Of a DNA stretch of 52,775 nt, positions 1 through 8,160 are shown piece by piece; positions within the stretch are counted from its first letter, which is position 1; the number at the start of each line of letters is the position of its first letter. The stretch comes from a bacterium (GTDB taxonomy: Bacteria > Sysuimicrobiota > Sysuimicrobiia > Sysuimicrobiales > Segetimicrobiaceae), in contig DASYZR010000023.1 in the NCBI GenBank assembly GCA_035945995.1, positions 1-52,775 of the forward strand, given 5' to 3'. The position numbers and the translations under genes are program-made. The notes under the pieces are model-generated. The model was given only the letters and a program-made list of their open reading frames with translations. It did not search any database and had not been told where the DNA came from.

Positions 1-1
1 T

Positions 2-142
2 GCGCGCGTTGACCGTGTCGAGGGACGCGTAGACCACCTCGAGGGGCGTGTGGGTCGCGTTGACGCGCGTGTCGACATGGCTCTCTATGGTCTTGTCGTC
101 GCGATCCTGGTGCCGATCTTCCTGCGGGTGTTCTTCCATTAG
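2..142 (+). CDS. C-terminal end of a coiled-coil protein with a membrane-anchoring tail (5' partial)
   Basis: The reading frame is open from the left edge and ends at the TAG at 140-142, leaving 46 visible residues. The first ~25 residues form heptads with Val or Leu at regular spacing and charged Arg/Asp/Glu between (units such as RVDRVEG, RVDHLEG, RVGRVDA), which reads as a coiled coil. A hydrophobic segment (ALYGLVVAILVPIFLRVFF) follows and would span the membrane at the very C-terminus. The upstream part is outside the window, so the family cannot be named. An ATG at 77 could give a 21-residue membrane peptide, but the repeat upstream in the same frame makes a partial gene more likely. 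Confidence 0.5.
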   Translation, partial: ARVDRVEGRVDHLEGRVGRVDARVDMALYGLVVAILVPIFLRVFFH

Positions 143-228
143 CGCCGGGCCCGCCCGTTAACGCGCGCGGCCGGGGGAGACACAGACCACCGTACACTAC
201 CTGTTTCAGTGCGCGGCCATCCCCCTAC

Positions 229-247
229 ATAGCATCTATGCTATACT
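229..247 (+). promoter_or_regulatory. Promoter -10 overlapped by a perfect 7-bp inverted repeat
   Basis: ATAGCAT (229-235) and ATGCTAT (238-244) form a perfect inverted repeat with a 2-bp spacer. Its right arm overlaps a -10-like hexamer TATACT (242-247). No good -35 is visible. The gene downstream at 263 encodes an XRE-type DNA-binding antitoxin, so autorepression through this site is the natural inference. The predicted transcription start lies only ~10 nt before the GTG-free ATG start, giving a very short leader. Confidence 0.5.
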
Positions 248-262
248 GAAGACGGGATAATT

Positions 263-838
263 ATGGGGCACGGACGCAGCCGAACGACGACAGCATCGAC
301 GGAGACAGCCCGGACCGGTTCGAGGTTGCGTGACTCCTTTCGTCGTGCACTCGCCGAGGCGCGCCGCGCGGCCGGTCTGACACAAGCTGAGCTCGCCGCC
401 AGGCTCGGCACCACGCAGTCGGCCATCGCCCGGCTTGAGCGCGGCGAAGTGGTCCCGAGTGTCACAACCCTCGCGAAACTCGCGGACGCTCTCGGCATCG
501 AATTCGAAGTCCGTCCCCGGTCCGGTGTCGTCATTCGCGAGCCGTCATCGGCGTTGAGGCTCGTCGACCTCCGCGCCCGCCGAGAAGAGCTGCTTGCCAT
601 AGCGGCAAGATACGGAGCACGGAACGTTCGAGTGTTTGGTTCGGTGGCCCGAGGAGACGCACGGCCCGATAGCGATGTTGACTTTCTCGTCGAGCTGGAA
701 CCCGACCGGACGGTCCTTGATCTCAGCGGTCTCGTCCTCGATCTCGAGGAAGCACTGGGTCGCAAGGTCCATGTGGTCGAGGTACACCGCCCATCAGATG
801 CCGCCCAGCGAATCGACCATGAGGCCGTTTCTTTGTGA
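263..838 (+). CDS. XRE-MNT fusion antitoxin (MntA-type nucleotidyltransferase with N-terminal helix-turn-helix)
   Basis: This 191-residue protein joins two domains. Residues ~27-82 are an XRE/Cro helix-turn-helix (LTQAELAARLGTTQSAIARL). Residues ~98-190 are a minimal nucleotidyltransferase with the antitoxin signature GS-x10-DxD (Gly126-Ser127, Asp138, Asp140). Family knowledge: MntA antitoxins neutralise HepT by transferring AMP to a tyrosine near its active site. The next gene is such a HepT, overlapping by 4 bp. The added HTH suggests the antitoxin also represses its own promoter, where a palindrome sits at 229-244. Most MntA proteins lack this domain. Start ATG 263 is the first in frame after the promoter. 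Confidence 0.85.
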   Translation: MGHGRSRTTTASTETARTGSRLRDSFRRALAEARRAAGLTQAELAARLGTTQSAIARLERGEVVPSVTTLAKLADALGIEFEVRPRSGVVIREPSSALRLVDLRARREELLAIAARYGARNVRVFGSVARGDARPDSDVDFLVELEPDRTVLDLSGLVLDLEEALGRKVHVVEVHRPSDAAQRIDHEAVSL

Positions 839-1176
839 TTCATGATTCACGGGAGCACGCTCGGCTCCGGTACATTCGCGAGTGCATCACCCTTATCGAA
901 CAGTACACACGCGGCGGTCGCAGGGCGTTCTTCGCCGAGACAATTATTCAGGACGCTGTGCTCCGTCGCCTCGAGACGCTGACGGACGCCATCGGTAAGC
1001 TCTCCAACACCCTCAGGGCGCGGCATCCGACGATTCCATGGCGGCAGGTCTACGGCTTTCGAAACATCGCGGCCCACGCGTATGCGGAGATTGACCTGAC
1101 ACGGGTGTGGGAGATTGTTGAGGACTATGCGCCGATGCTCAAATCGGTTGTCGACCGGGAACTCGACACCCGGTAG
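835..1176 (+). CDS. HepT-like HEPN-domain toxin (DUF86 family RNase)
   Basis: This is a 113-residue, mostly helical HEPN protein. The catalytic motif R-x4-H-x-Y is intact (Arg76, His81, Tyr83 within RNIAAHAY). It is the RNase site of HepT toxins, and the Tyr is the residue AMPylated by MntA in characterised systems. The GTG start at 835 overlaps the TGA of the XRE-MNT gene, so antitoxin and toxin are translationally coupled in the usual order. Base composition is a little less GC-rich than the downstream ribosomal genes, which fits a mobile accessory module, though no transposase or attachment site is visible. Confidence 0.85.
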   Translation: MIHDSREHARLRYIRECITLIEQYTRGGRRAFFAETIIQDAVLRRLETLTDAIGKLSNTLRARHPTIPWRQVYGFRNIAAHAYAEIDLTRVWEIVEDYAPMLKSVVDRELDTR

Positions 1177-1192
1177 TGGGTCAGTGGACCCA
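1177..1192 (+). terminator. Small hairpin after the toxin gene
   Basis: TGGGTC and GACCCA form a 6-bp stem with an AGTG loop immediately after the HepT stop codon. There is no T-tract, so it is at best a weak terminator or an RNA 3' end stabiliser. It separates the toxin module from the ribosomal promoter at 1213. Confidence 0.3.
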
Positions 1193-1212
1193 GTGCCCGA
1201 CACCCCGGGCCG

Positions 1213-1242
1213 TTGACGGGTCGCTCCCGCGCCCCGTATAAT
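1213..1242 (+). promoter_or_regulatory. Sigma-A-type promoter of rplM-rpsI
   Basis: TTGACG (1213-1218) and TATAAT (1237-1242) are separated by 18 bp. Predicted transcription starts near 1249, about 25 nt before the rplM ATG, with a GAGGAGGG ribosome binding site between. The leader is too short to hold a Bacillus-type L13 autoregulatory structure. Confidence 0.7.
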
Positions 1243-1273
1243 GAACCCCTGCCTTGCTCGAGGAGGGCATTGA

Positions 1274-1726
1274 ATGCGCACCGAGGTGGTTATTTCCGGC
1301 GTCCCGAAGCGGTGGTTTCTGGTTGACGCCAAAGGCCAGGTGCTGGGCCGCCTGGCGAGCCAGGTGGCGGCCGTGCTCAAGGGCAAGAACCGGCCGACGT
1401 ACGCGCCGTCGACGACAGGGGACTACGTCGTGATCGTGAACGCCGACAAGATCCGGCTGACCGGCCGCAAGGCGCAACAGAAGATCTATTACCGGCACTC
1501 CGGCTATCCGGGAGGCCTCCGGGCCACGGCGGCCGGCACGATGCTGCAGCGGCGTCCGGAGTACGTGATCCGCGAAGCGGTGCGGGGCATGCTGCCCAAG
1601 AACGTGCTGGGGCGCGCGTGCCTGCGCAAGCTCCGGATCTACCGCGGCGACGGGCACCGGCACGCGGGGCAACAGCCGGCGGCGCTCGCGCTCGCCGGAC
1701 GCACAGCGAAGGGACGTGACGCGTGA
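1274..1726 (+). CDS. rplM: 50S ribosomal protein L13
   Basis: This 150-residue protein matches the length and sequence of bacterial L13. It has the N-terminal [16 protein letters not shown] block, the central [12 protein letters not shown] segment, and the RGMLPKN(V)LGR motif near residues 104-114. It is an early-assembling large-subunit protein that binds 23S rRNA. Start ATG 1274 lies 8-9 nt after a strong GAGGAGG site. It is directly coupled to rpsI, the universal L13-S9 pair, through a TGATG stop/start overlap. The C-terminal tail past residue ~120 ([16 protein letters not shown]) is family-typical: L13 binds the rRNA here. Confidence 0.97.
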   Translation: MRTEVVISGVPKRWFLVDAKGQVLGRLASQVAAVLKGKNRPTYAPSTTGDYVVIVNADKIRLTGRKAQQKIYYRHSGYPGGLRATAAGTMLQRRPEYVIREAVRGMLPKNVLGRACLRKLRIYRGDGHRHAGQQPAALALAGRTAKGRDA

Positions 1727-2124
1727 TGATGCAGACAGGCCCCGCGGTCATGGCGTCCGGAGGGCGAAAGACGTCGGAGGCTCGGGTGCGTCTCGTGCCG
1801 GGGACCGGCGCGATTACCGTCAACGACCGGCCGCTCGAGCAGCACCTTCCCAGGGGACCGTTGCTGACCATCGTCCGCCAGCCCCTGGCCGTCGCCAGCG
1901 CCGAGGGGCGGTTCGACGTGATCGTGAGCGTCACGGGCGGCGGCGTCGTCGGTCAGGCCGGCGCGATCCGGCTCGGCATCGCGCGGGCGCTCGTCGCGAT
2001 CGACCCGGAACTGCGCTCGCCCATGCGGAAGGCCGGGTTTCTCACCCGTGACCCGCGGAAGAAGGAACGGAAGAAGTACGGCCACAAGCGGGCCCGGAAG
2101 GGCTTCCAGTACTCCAAGCGTTAG
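1726..2124 (+). CDS. rpsI: 30S ribosomal protein S9
   Basis: S9 is a small-subunit protein whose C-terminal tail reaches the P-site tRNA. The protein is ~132 residues and ends in the diagnostic basic tail ([19 protein letters not shown]), with the final Lys-Arg that contacts tRNA. The core [19 protein letters not shown] is also family-typical. ATG 1726 shares one base with the rplM stop (TGATG); a GTG at 1723 and an ATG at 1729 are also in frame, so the start is uncertain by one codon either way. It is cotranscribed with rplM from the promoter at 1213. Confidence 0.97.
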   Translation: MMQTGPAVMASGGRKTSEARVRLVPGTGAITVNDRPLEQHLPRGPLLTIVRQPLAVASAEGRFDVIVSVTGGGVVGQAGAIRLGIARALVAIDPELRSPMRKAGFLTRDPRKKERKKYGHKRARKGFQYSKR

Positions 2125-2143
2125 ATCGGCGCACCGGGTAGGC

Positions 2144-2167
2144 CGCGCCGGCCGGGAGGCCGGCGCG
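2144..2167 (+). terminator. Strong GC hairpin downstream of rpsI
   Basis: A perfect 10-bp stem (CGCGCCGGCC / GGCCGGCGCG) has a GGGA loop and starts 20 nt after the rpsI stop. It is followed by ACGCAACTCTTAC rather than a T-run. In such a GC-rich genome it may still end the rplM-rpsI transcript, or it may simply protect the mRNA 3' end. Confidence 0.5.
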
Positions 2168-2239
2168 ACGCAACTCTTACCGTAGGCACAGCACGGGTCG
2201 TCGCAGCAGAGGTCGTCGTAGCGCGGCTCCAGTCTGAAG

Positions 2240-2283
2240 GGCGTTTCTCCCGGGCATACAGTCTGTCGCCTGAGTGAAACGCC
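2240..2283 (+). promoter_or_regulatory. Long-loop inverted repeat in the leader of the LysM-NlpC/P60 gene
   Basis: GGCGTTTC (2240-2247) and GAAACGCC (2276-2283) are perfectly complementary with a 28-nt loop. The right arm abuts the G-rich ribosome binding site at 2284-2295, so an RNA stem here could affect access to the GTG start at 2297. The sequence does not resemble the c-di-AMP (ydaO) riboswitch that often precedes such cell-wall hydrolase genes. Function is unknown. Confidence 0.35.
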
Positions 2284-2296
2284 GGGGGGGCGGAGC

Positions 2297-3343
2297 GTGC
2301 ACCTCGTCGGAGCAATTGTCGTCGCATTGATGCTCGCGCTGGCCGCAGCCGGTCCGGCCGCGGCGGCGGTGCGCTATACCGTGGCGCCGCACGACACCCT
2401 TTACAGCATCGCCCGCCGCTTCGAGGTGCCCCTCGCCCTCCTGGTCCGCGCGAACGGGATTCAGGATCCATGGCACATCCGCGTGGGCGAGGTCCTCGTG
2501 ATCCCCGACCGGCCGGCCGGCACGACGGCGAGGGGAGCCGTGACGAGGCCGGCCGCGCCCCCTGACGCGGGCAGGCCGGCGGCCGCTGCCCCGCCGATGC
2601 CCGCTGCGCCGATGCCCGCCGCACCCCCTGACGAGGGCAGGCCGGCATCCCTTTCGTCCCCGCGGGGGGCCTCCGGCGAGATTGCCTGGGCCGGGGGTGC
2701 GGGCGGGGAGTCGTACATCGTGCAGCCGGGCGACACACTCTACCACCTCGCCCGCGTGCACGGCACGACGGTGGGGGCGCTCCAGGCGGCCAACGGCCTC
2801 GGCTCCACGGCGCTCATCACCGGCCAGGTCCTCCGCTTTCCCGCACCCGGCCCGGGGACGGCGCTCCCCGCGATCCCCCAGTCCGGTGAGAACGCCGTCC
2901 GGGGCCTCCCGGTGCCCGGCCCATGGGCGCCTGCCGCCGGGCGCGACCGCCTCAACGGGGCGACACGCCGCGCAGACCTCGCCGCGCGTATCACGGCCTC
3001 GGCCCTGCGGTACATCGGCACGCCGTACGTGTGGGGCGGTACCAGCGCCTCGGGCGTCGATTGCTCGGGCCTGGTGGTGCTGGTGTACTCGCCGTACGTG
3101 CCCGATCTGCCCCGCCGGTCCTACGATCAGTGGGCGGCCGGCGCGGCGGTCGATGTCGCCGATCTTGCGCCGGGCGATCTCGTCTTCTTCAACACGGACG
3201 GTACCGGCGCATCGCACGTCGGCATCTACATCGGCGACGGCCGGTTCGTGCACCCGGCCGCCGGCGCTCAGCGCGTCACCGTCGATCGCCTCGACGCCCC
3301 GTACTACGCCGCGCACTATCTGGGGGCGCGGCGCGTCTTATAG
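2297..3343 (+). CDS. Secreted LysM-LysM-NlpC/P60 peptidoglycan endopeptidase
   Basis: This 348-residue exported cell-wall hydrolase has a signal peptide at residues 1-24 (hydrophobic core LMLALAAAGPAAAA). LysM repeats at ~26-70 and ~139-182 bind glycan. A Pro/Ala linker (~85-118) joins them. A NlpC/P60 domain at ~228-348 cleaves peptide stems. The catalytic Cys256 (DCSG), His307 (SHVGIY) and His319 are all present. The GTG start is favoured because it places the signal peptide exactly at the N-terminus and follows a G-rich ribosome binding site. Family knowledge predicts gamma-D-Glu-diamino acid endopeptidase activity in daughter-cell separation or wall turnover. Confidence 0.93.
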   Translation: MHLVGAIVVALMLALAAAGPAAAAVRYTVAPHDTLYSIARRFEVPLALLVRANGIQDPWHIRVGEVLVIPDRPAGTTARGAVTRPAAPPDAGRPAAAAPPMPAAPMPAAPPDEGRPASLSSPRGASGEIAWAGGAGGESYIVQPGDTLYHLARVHGTTVGALQAANGLGSTALITGQVLRFPAPGPGTALPAIPQSGENAVRGLPVPGPWAPAAGRDRLNGATRRADLAARITASALRYIGTPYVWGGTSASGVDCSGLVVLVYSPYVPDLPRRSYDQWAAGAAVDVADLAPGDLVFFNTDGTGASHVGIYIGDGRFVHPAAGAQRVTVDRLDAPYYAAHYLGARRVL

Positions 3344-3414
3344 CGCGATCCGCCGCGCCTCTTCTGCGGCCGGCCGCAAGGGGCGGGCCGGCCGGCCCCG
3401 AAGCGTCCTACAGC

Positions 3415-4341
<927 letters not shown>

Positions 4342-4382
4342 AGGCACCCGGTCCGCCGGGTGCGCTTGCCCGAGGTGACGGC

Positions 4383-5258
4383 GTGGCGTGGCCGTTCCCG
4401 TTTAGGATCTGGGATCTCGTCGACATCCTCGTCGTCGCGTTTGTCGTCTATCAGATCCTCATGCTCATCCGCGGAACGCGGGCGGTCCAGCTGGTCACGG
4501 GCCTGGGGCTGCTCTTTCTGGCCTACGTCGTCAGCCGGTGGCTCGGCCTCTACACCCTGCAGTGGCTGTTGAGTTACGTCGGCCTGGTCGTCCCAATCGC
4601 CCTCCTCGTGCTCTTCCAACCGGAGCTCCGCCGGATGCTCGAACAGTTGGGCCGCGGCAGCGTGCTCCTGGTCGGGTTTACGCCGCACGGACTGGACCGC
4701 GAGGCGGCGATCCGGCTCATCAACGACGTCGCCCGGGCGGCCCGGATCCTCGGCTCCCGCAAGATCGGCGCGCTGATCGTGCTGGAGCGCCTCGTCGGGC
4801 TGGAAGATTTCATCGAGACGGGGATCCGGGTCGACGCCGTCGTCACCGTGCAGCTCCTGATCAACGTCTTCTACCCGAACACGCCCCTGCACGACGGGGC
4901 CGTGATCATCCGCGGCAACCGGCTTGTCGCCGCGGGGTGTCTCCTGCCGTTGAGCGAGCGGCCCGGCATCGCCCGGCCGCTCGGAACCCGGCACCGCGCC
5001 GCGATCGGCCTCTCCGAGGTGACGGACGCGCTGGCCGTGGTCGTCTCGGAGGAAACCGGCACGCTCTCGCTCGCGGTGGAAGGCCGCCTGGAGCGCGGGC
5101 TCACGGAGGAAGAGTTGAAGGCCCGGCTGCTCACGCTGGCCGCGCTGCCGGGCGCCGGCGGCCGCAACCTCCACGTGCCGGTGGTTCGGGTGCCGCCGCT
5201 GCGGGTGCCGGCTGCGTGGGCGCGCCGGCCCGCGCCCACCCGAGGGCGCGAGACATGA
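4383..5258 (+). CDS. cdaA: Diadenylate cyclase (CdaA family)
   Basis: It makes cyclic di-AMP from two ATP and is membrane bound. The 291-residue protein has three N-terminal transmembrane helices (~12-30, 38-52, 60-77), then a DAC domain with the DGA motif at 171-173 (LHDGAVIIRG) and RHR at 203-205 (GTRHRAAIGLSE), both essential in the family. Start GTG 4383 follows a GAGGTGA ribosome binding site at 4372-4378. The frame is open further upstream inside argF, but that part does not belong. It overlaps cdaR by 4 bp and glmM follows: this is the conserved cdaA-cdaR-glmM operon, where CdaR and GlmM modulate the cyclase. Confidence 0.95.
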   Translation: MAWPFPFRIWDLVDILVVAFVVYQILMLIRGTRAVQLVTGLGLLFLAYVVSRWLGLYTLQWLLSYVGLVVPIALLVLFQPELRRMLEQLGRGSVLLVGFTPHGLDREAAIRLINDVARAARILGSRKIGALIVLERLVGLEDFIETGIRVDAVVTVQLLINVFYPNTPLHDGAVIIRGNRLVAAGCLLPLSERPGIARPLGTRHRAAIGLSEVTDALAVVVSEETGTLSLAVEGRLERGLTEEELKARLLTLAALPGAGGRNLHVPVVRVPPLRVPAAWARRPAPTRGRET

Positions 5259-6442
5259 ATCCGCGCGAGCGCCTTCTCTACATGATCCTCTCGCTGGCCG
5301 TGGCCGCCGTGGCGTGGCTCTACGTGGCCACCGCGCAGAACCCGGTCGTCGAGCGGTCCATGACCGTCGATCTCCACGTCCGGGGACTCAGCACCAACCA
5401 GGTCCTGGTCCAGCCGCCCCCGTCGCGGGCGCAGGTCCGCCTCTCCGGTCCGCGGTCGGCCGTTGCGCTGCTGTCCCCCGCGCTGCTGGACGCCTCCATC
5501 GACCTGAGCGGCCTCCGTCCGGGCGAGCACCGGGTCCCGGTCGTCGTGGCCGCGCCCCCGGAAGTGCGGGCGGTGGCGCAGACACCGCAGGAAGTGCTGG
5601 TCGTCCTCGACGCCGTGTCGCGTCAACGGCTGCCGGTGGAGGTCAGCCTGATCGGGAACCTCCCCCAGGGCGTGACCGTCGGGACGCCGCATATCACCCC
5701 GCGGTACGTGACCGTCACCGGCGCCGCGACCCAGCTCGACGAGATCCGGCACGCAATCGTGACCGTCGATACAACGAACCTGCGCCAGCAACTCTCGACC
5801 TCGCTGCAGGTCCATCTCGTGGATGCGAACGGCCAGGAGATTCGCGGTCCCACCGTCGAGCCGCCCCTCATCACGGCGGAGCTGGCGGTGCGGGAAGGCG
5901 TCATCACGAAGGTCGTTCCGGTGGTGCCGGCGATCATGGGCACGCCGGCGCCACCGCTGGCCGTCACGGGGATTTCCACGGATCCGGCGACCGCGACGCT
6001 GCGGGGTCCCAGCCTCGCGCTGCAGGACGTCACCGCGGTGCCCACCGCCCCGATCGATTTGCGCCTGGCGCGGGGCGATGTTCAGGAGCAGGTGGCCCTG
6101 CAAATCCCCGCCGGCGTGACGTCGTCCGTCGCCCGCGTCCGCGTGGCGGTGTCGATCGGCGGCGGTTCGTTGAGCACGATCTTTCGCGGGGTGCCGGTGC
6201 ACGTCGTCGGCCTCCGTCCGGGTGTTCGGCCGCGCGTCGAGCCGCCGGCGATCGACGTGCAGATCGAGGGCCCGACGAACGTCGTCGCGCGGCTGACCCC
6301 GCAGTCGATCCACGTGGTCGTGGACGCCGGCGGCCGTGGCGCGGGGCGGTATCAGGTCACGCCGCGGGCACAGCTGCCCAGCGGCGTCCGGATCCTGAAC
6401 TTCCATCCGACGCTGGTCCTCGTGATCCTCACGACCTCGTAG
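5255..6442 (+). CDS. cdaR: YbbR-domain regulator of diadenylate cyclase
   Basis: This 395-residue protein has one N-terminal membrane helix (residues ~8-27, YMILSLAVAAVAWLYVATAQ) and about four extracytoplasmic YbbR repeats of ~80 residues each, rich in valine and proline beta strands. Family knowledge: CdaR binds CdaA and tunes its activity, probably from outside the membrane. Its ATG overlaps the cdaA stop (ATGA), so the two are made in a fixed ratio. It ends 4 bp before glmM. No catalytic motifs are expected or seen. Confidence 0.9.
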   Translation: MNPRERLLYMILSLAVAAVAWLYVATAQNPVVERSMTVDLHVRGLSTNQVLVQPPPSRAQVRLSGPRSAVALLSPALLDASIDLSGLRPGEHRVPVVVAAPPEVRAVAQTPQEVLVVLDAVSRQRLPVEVSLIGNLPQGVTVGTPHITPRYVTVTGAATQLDEIRHAIVTVDTTNLRQQLSTSLQVHLVDANGQEIRGPTVEPPLITAELAVREGVITKVVPVVPAIMGTPAPPLAVTGISTDPATATLRGPSLALQDVTAVPTAPIDLRLARGDVQEQVALQIPAGVTSSVARVRVAVSIGGGSLSTIFRGVPVHVVGLRPGVRPRVEPPAIDVQIEGPTNVVARLTPQSIHVVVDAGGRGAGRYQVTPRAQLPSGVRILNFHPTLVLVILTTS

Positions 6443-6446
6443 CCCC

Positions 6447-7820
6447 GTGGGACGTCTCTTCGGCACCGACGGCATCCGGGGCGTGGCGAACGCCGATCTG
6501 TCGACAGAACTCGTCGACCGCGTCGCCCGCGCCGCCGTGCACGTGCTGGCCCCCGGGCGCCGGGGCCGGATCGCGATCGGCCGGGACCCGCGGATCTCGG
6601 GAGATCTGCTCGAGGCGCAGTTCGCCGCCGGGCTGTGCTCCGCCGGCGCCGACGCGATCCGGCTCGGGGTGCTGCCGACCCCCGGCGTGGCGCTGCTGGC
6701 GCGCCGGCTCGGCGTGGATGCCGGCGTCGTGATCTCCGCCTCCCACAACCCGGTCGAGGACAACGGGATCAAATTCTTCGCGCCGACCGGCTTCAAGCTG
6801 CCCGACGCCGTCGAAGACGAGATCGAACGGCTGATGGAGAGCGCGGCGGGCCTGACGCGGCCCTCGGGGACGGCGGTCGGCCGGATCACCGACGTCCCCG
6901 ACGCGCCGGAGCAGTATCTCGAGTTTCTCGCCGGGCACGCGCACGCCCGTCTGGACGGCTGGCGGGTCGTCGTCGACTGCGCGAACGGCGCGACGAGCGC
7001 GCTCGCGCCCGGCTTATGGGAGCGGCTCGGCGCCACCGTCACGGCCATCTGCGCCCGGCCGGACGGCACCAACATCAACGCGGGCTGCGGCTCGACCCAT
7101 CCCGAGGTCGTGGCGGAGGCGGTGGTGCGGGCCGGCGCGGACCTCGGATTTGCACACGACGGGGACGGGGACCGGGCCATCGCCGCGGACCGTCACGGCC
7201 ACGTCGTGGATGGTGATGCGATCATGGGCATCGCGGCCCTGCATCGCGACGCGCGAGGCGCCCTGCCCGGCCGCGCGATCGTCGCGACCGTGATGACGAA
7301 CCTCGGCCTCGAGGTGGTCCTGCGGGGCGCCGGCATCCGCATCGAACGCGCGCGCGTGGGCGACCGGTACGTCCTCGAGCGGATGCTCGAGACCGGCCTG
7401 ACTCTCGGCGGGGAACAGAGCGGGCACGTCATCTTCCTCGATCATGCGACCACCGGCGACGGGCTGCTCACGGCCGTACAGATCGCCAACGTGATGCTGG
7501 AGACGGGGCGCAGCCTCGACGACCTCGCGGCGCGGTTCCACCGCTACCCCCAGGTGCTCCTCAACGTCCGGGTGCAGGCGCCGGACCGGTGGGTGGACGA
7601 TCCGGAAATCCTCGCCGCCGTCGCGCGCGCGGACCGTCACCTCGGAGAGCGGGGCCGCGTGCTGGTGCGCGCGTCGGGGACCGAACGCCTCGTGCGGGTG
7701 ATGACCGAATGCGAGACCGCGACCGAGGCCGAATCCCTGGCACGGGAACTGGCGGATCTGGTGGCGGCCCGCCTCGGCGGGGCGGTGGTCGTGCGGTCGG
7801 GCGTCCTCGAGGCAAAATGA
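6447..7820 (+). CDS. glmM: Phosphoglucosamine mutase
   Basis: It converts glucosamine-6-P to glucosamine-1-P for UDP-GlcNAc and peptidoglycan synthesis. The 457-residue protein has the family start GRLFGTDGIRGVAN, the phosphoserine loop ISASHNP with catalytic Ser99, the metal-binding DGDGDR, and the sugar-phosphate binding RASGTE near the C-terminus. All four domains appear complete. The GTG start is 4 nt after the cdaR stop and gives the canonical N-terminus. GlmM is a known partner and inhibitor of CdaA in Firmicutes, which explains the conserved gene order. glmS, the preceding step in the pathway, follows after a ribozyme-bearing leader. Confidence 0.96.
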   Translation: MGRLFGTDGIRGVANADLSTELVDRVARAAVHVLAPGRRGRIAIGRDPRISGDLLEAQFAAGLCSAGADAIRLGVLPTPGVALLARRLGVDAGVVISASHNPVEDNGIKFFAPTGFKLPDAVEDEIERLMESAAGLTRPSGTAVGRITDVPDAPEQYLEFLAGHAHARLDGWRVVVDCANGATSALAPGLWERLGATVTAICARPDGTNINAGCGSTHPEVVAEAVVRAGADLGFAHDGDGDRAIAADRHGHVVDGDAIMGIAALHRDARGALPGRAIVATVMTNLGLEVVLRGAGIRIERARVGDRYVLERMLETGLTLGGEQSGHVIFLDHATTGDGLLTAVQIANVMLETGRSLDDLAARFHRYPQVLLNVRVQAPDRWVDDPEILAAVARADRHLGERGRVLVRASGTERLVRVMTECETATEAESLARELADLVAARLGGAVVVRSGVLEAK

Positions 7821-7835
7821 CGCCTGCGGCTCAGG

Positions 7836-7865
7836 CTGGCATGCCCGGGGGCGCTGTGGGATAAT
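7836..7865 (+). promoter_or_regulatory. Probable promoter of the glmS transcript
   Basis: A GATAAT hexamer (7860-7865) lies ~80 bp upstream of the ribozyme, with a weak CTGGCA (7836-7841) 18 bp before it. The placement would start RNA near 7872, so that the whole ribozyme is in the 5' leader. The -35 match is poor, hence moderate confidence. Confidence 0.45.
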
Positions 7866-7873
7866 CCGACACA

Positions 7874-7904
7874 GGCGGCCGGCCCGCAGGCTCGGCCGGC
7901 CGCC
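7874..7904 (+). terminator. Perfect 11-bp hairpin between glmM and the glmS leader
   Basis: GGCGGCCGGCC (7874-7884) pairs perfectly with GGCCGGCCGCC (7894-7904) around a 9-nt loop. There is no T-tract. It could terminate the cdaA-cdaR-glmM transcript or, if the promoter at 7836-7865 is used, form a protective 5' hairpin on the glmS mRNA ahead of the ribozyme. Confidence 0.4.
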
Positions 7905-7946
7905 GGGCTCGCCAAAGGGGGGTGCGGGGGCGCACACGGTACGCGA

Positions 7947-8160
7947 AGCGCCGGAACTCGCCGGCCGGGCGTCACGACACGCGGCGAGTTGACGAGGTAG
8001 GGGATCTCGAGCAGCGGAGCGGGGATGCACGATTCACGGATCCGGTCGGGCGTCGCGCTCCCATTCGGCGGGTGACCCTAGGTCTGGTCCGGACCTGTTT
8101 GAACGCCGCCAAAACCCGGAGGCGACTCGGGGGACAAAAGGCGTTCAGGACGCACACCTC
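7947..8160 (+). promoter_or_regulatory. glmS ribozyme (glucosamine-6-phosphate-activated self-cleaving riboswitch)
   Basis: The conserved cleavage context A|GCGCC is at 7947-7952, with cleavage expected between 7947 and 7948. AACTCGCCG (7955-7963) pairs with CGGCGAGTT (7982-7990) as P2, and runs into the invariant GTTGACGAGG (7988-7997). Further downstream TGAACGCC (8100-8107) pairs with GGCGTTCA (8140-8147) as P4, enclosing AAAACC, the core GGCGAC and ACAAAA, as in known glmS ribozymes. It sits ~175 nt before the glmS start. Known role: binding of GlcN6P triggers cleavage and mRNA decay, giving feedback control of hexosamine synthesis. The 3' boundary is approximate; the remaining leader to 8334 holds GC-rich hairpins and the GGAGG site. 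No gene lies in 7821-8334. Confidence 0.93.

Noticed and set aside
1243-1273. An L13 autoregulatory leader
   Set aside because: Only ~25 nt separate the predicted start site from rplM, too short for the known structure.
2125-2296. A c-di-AMP (ydaO) riboswitch before the LysM-NlpC/P60 gene
   Set aside because: Context suggested it, but the conserved ydaO core segments are not present; only a long-loop stem is seen.
4871-7180. A very long minus-strand open frame opposite cdaA, cdaR and glmM
   Set aside because: It is an antisense shadow produced by high GC at third positions; its composition is Arg/Pro/Ala rich with no family motifs, and the plus strand holds three well-conserved genes.
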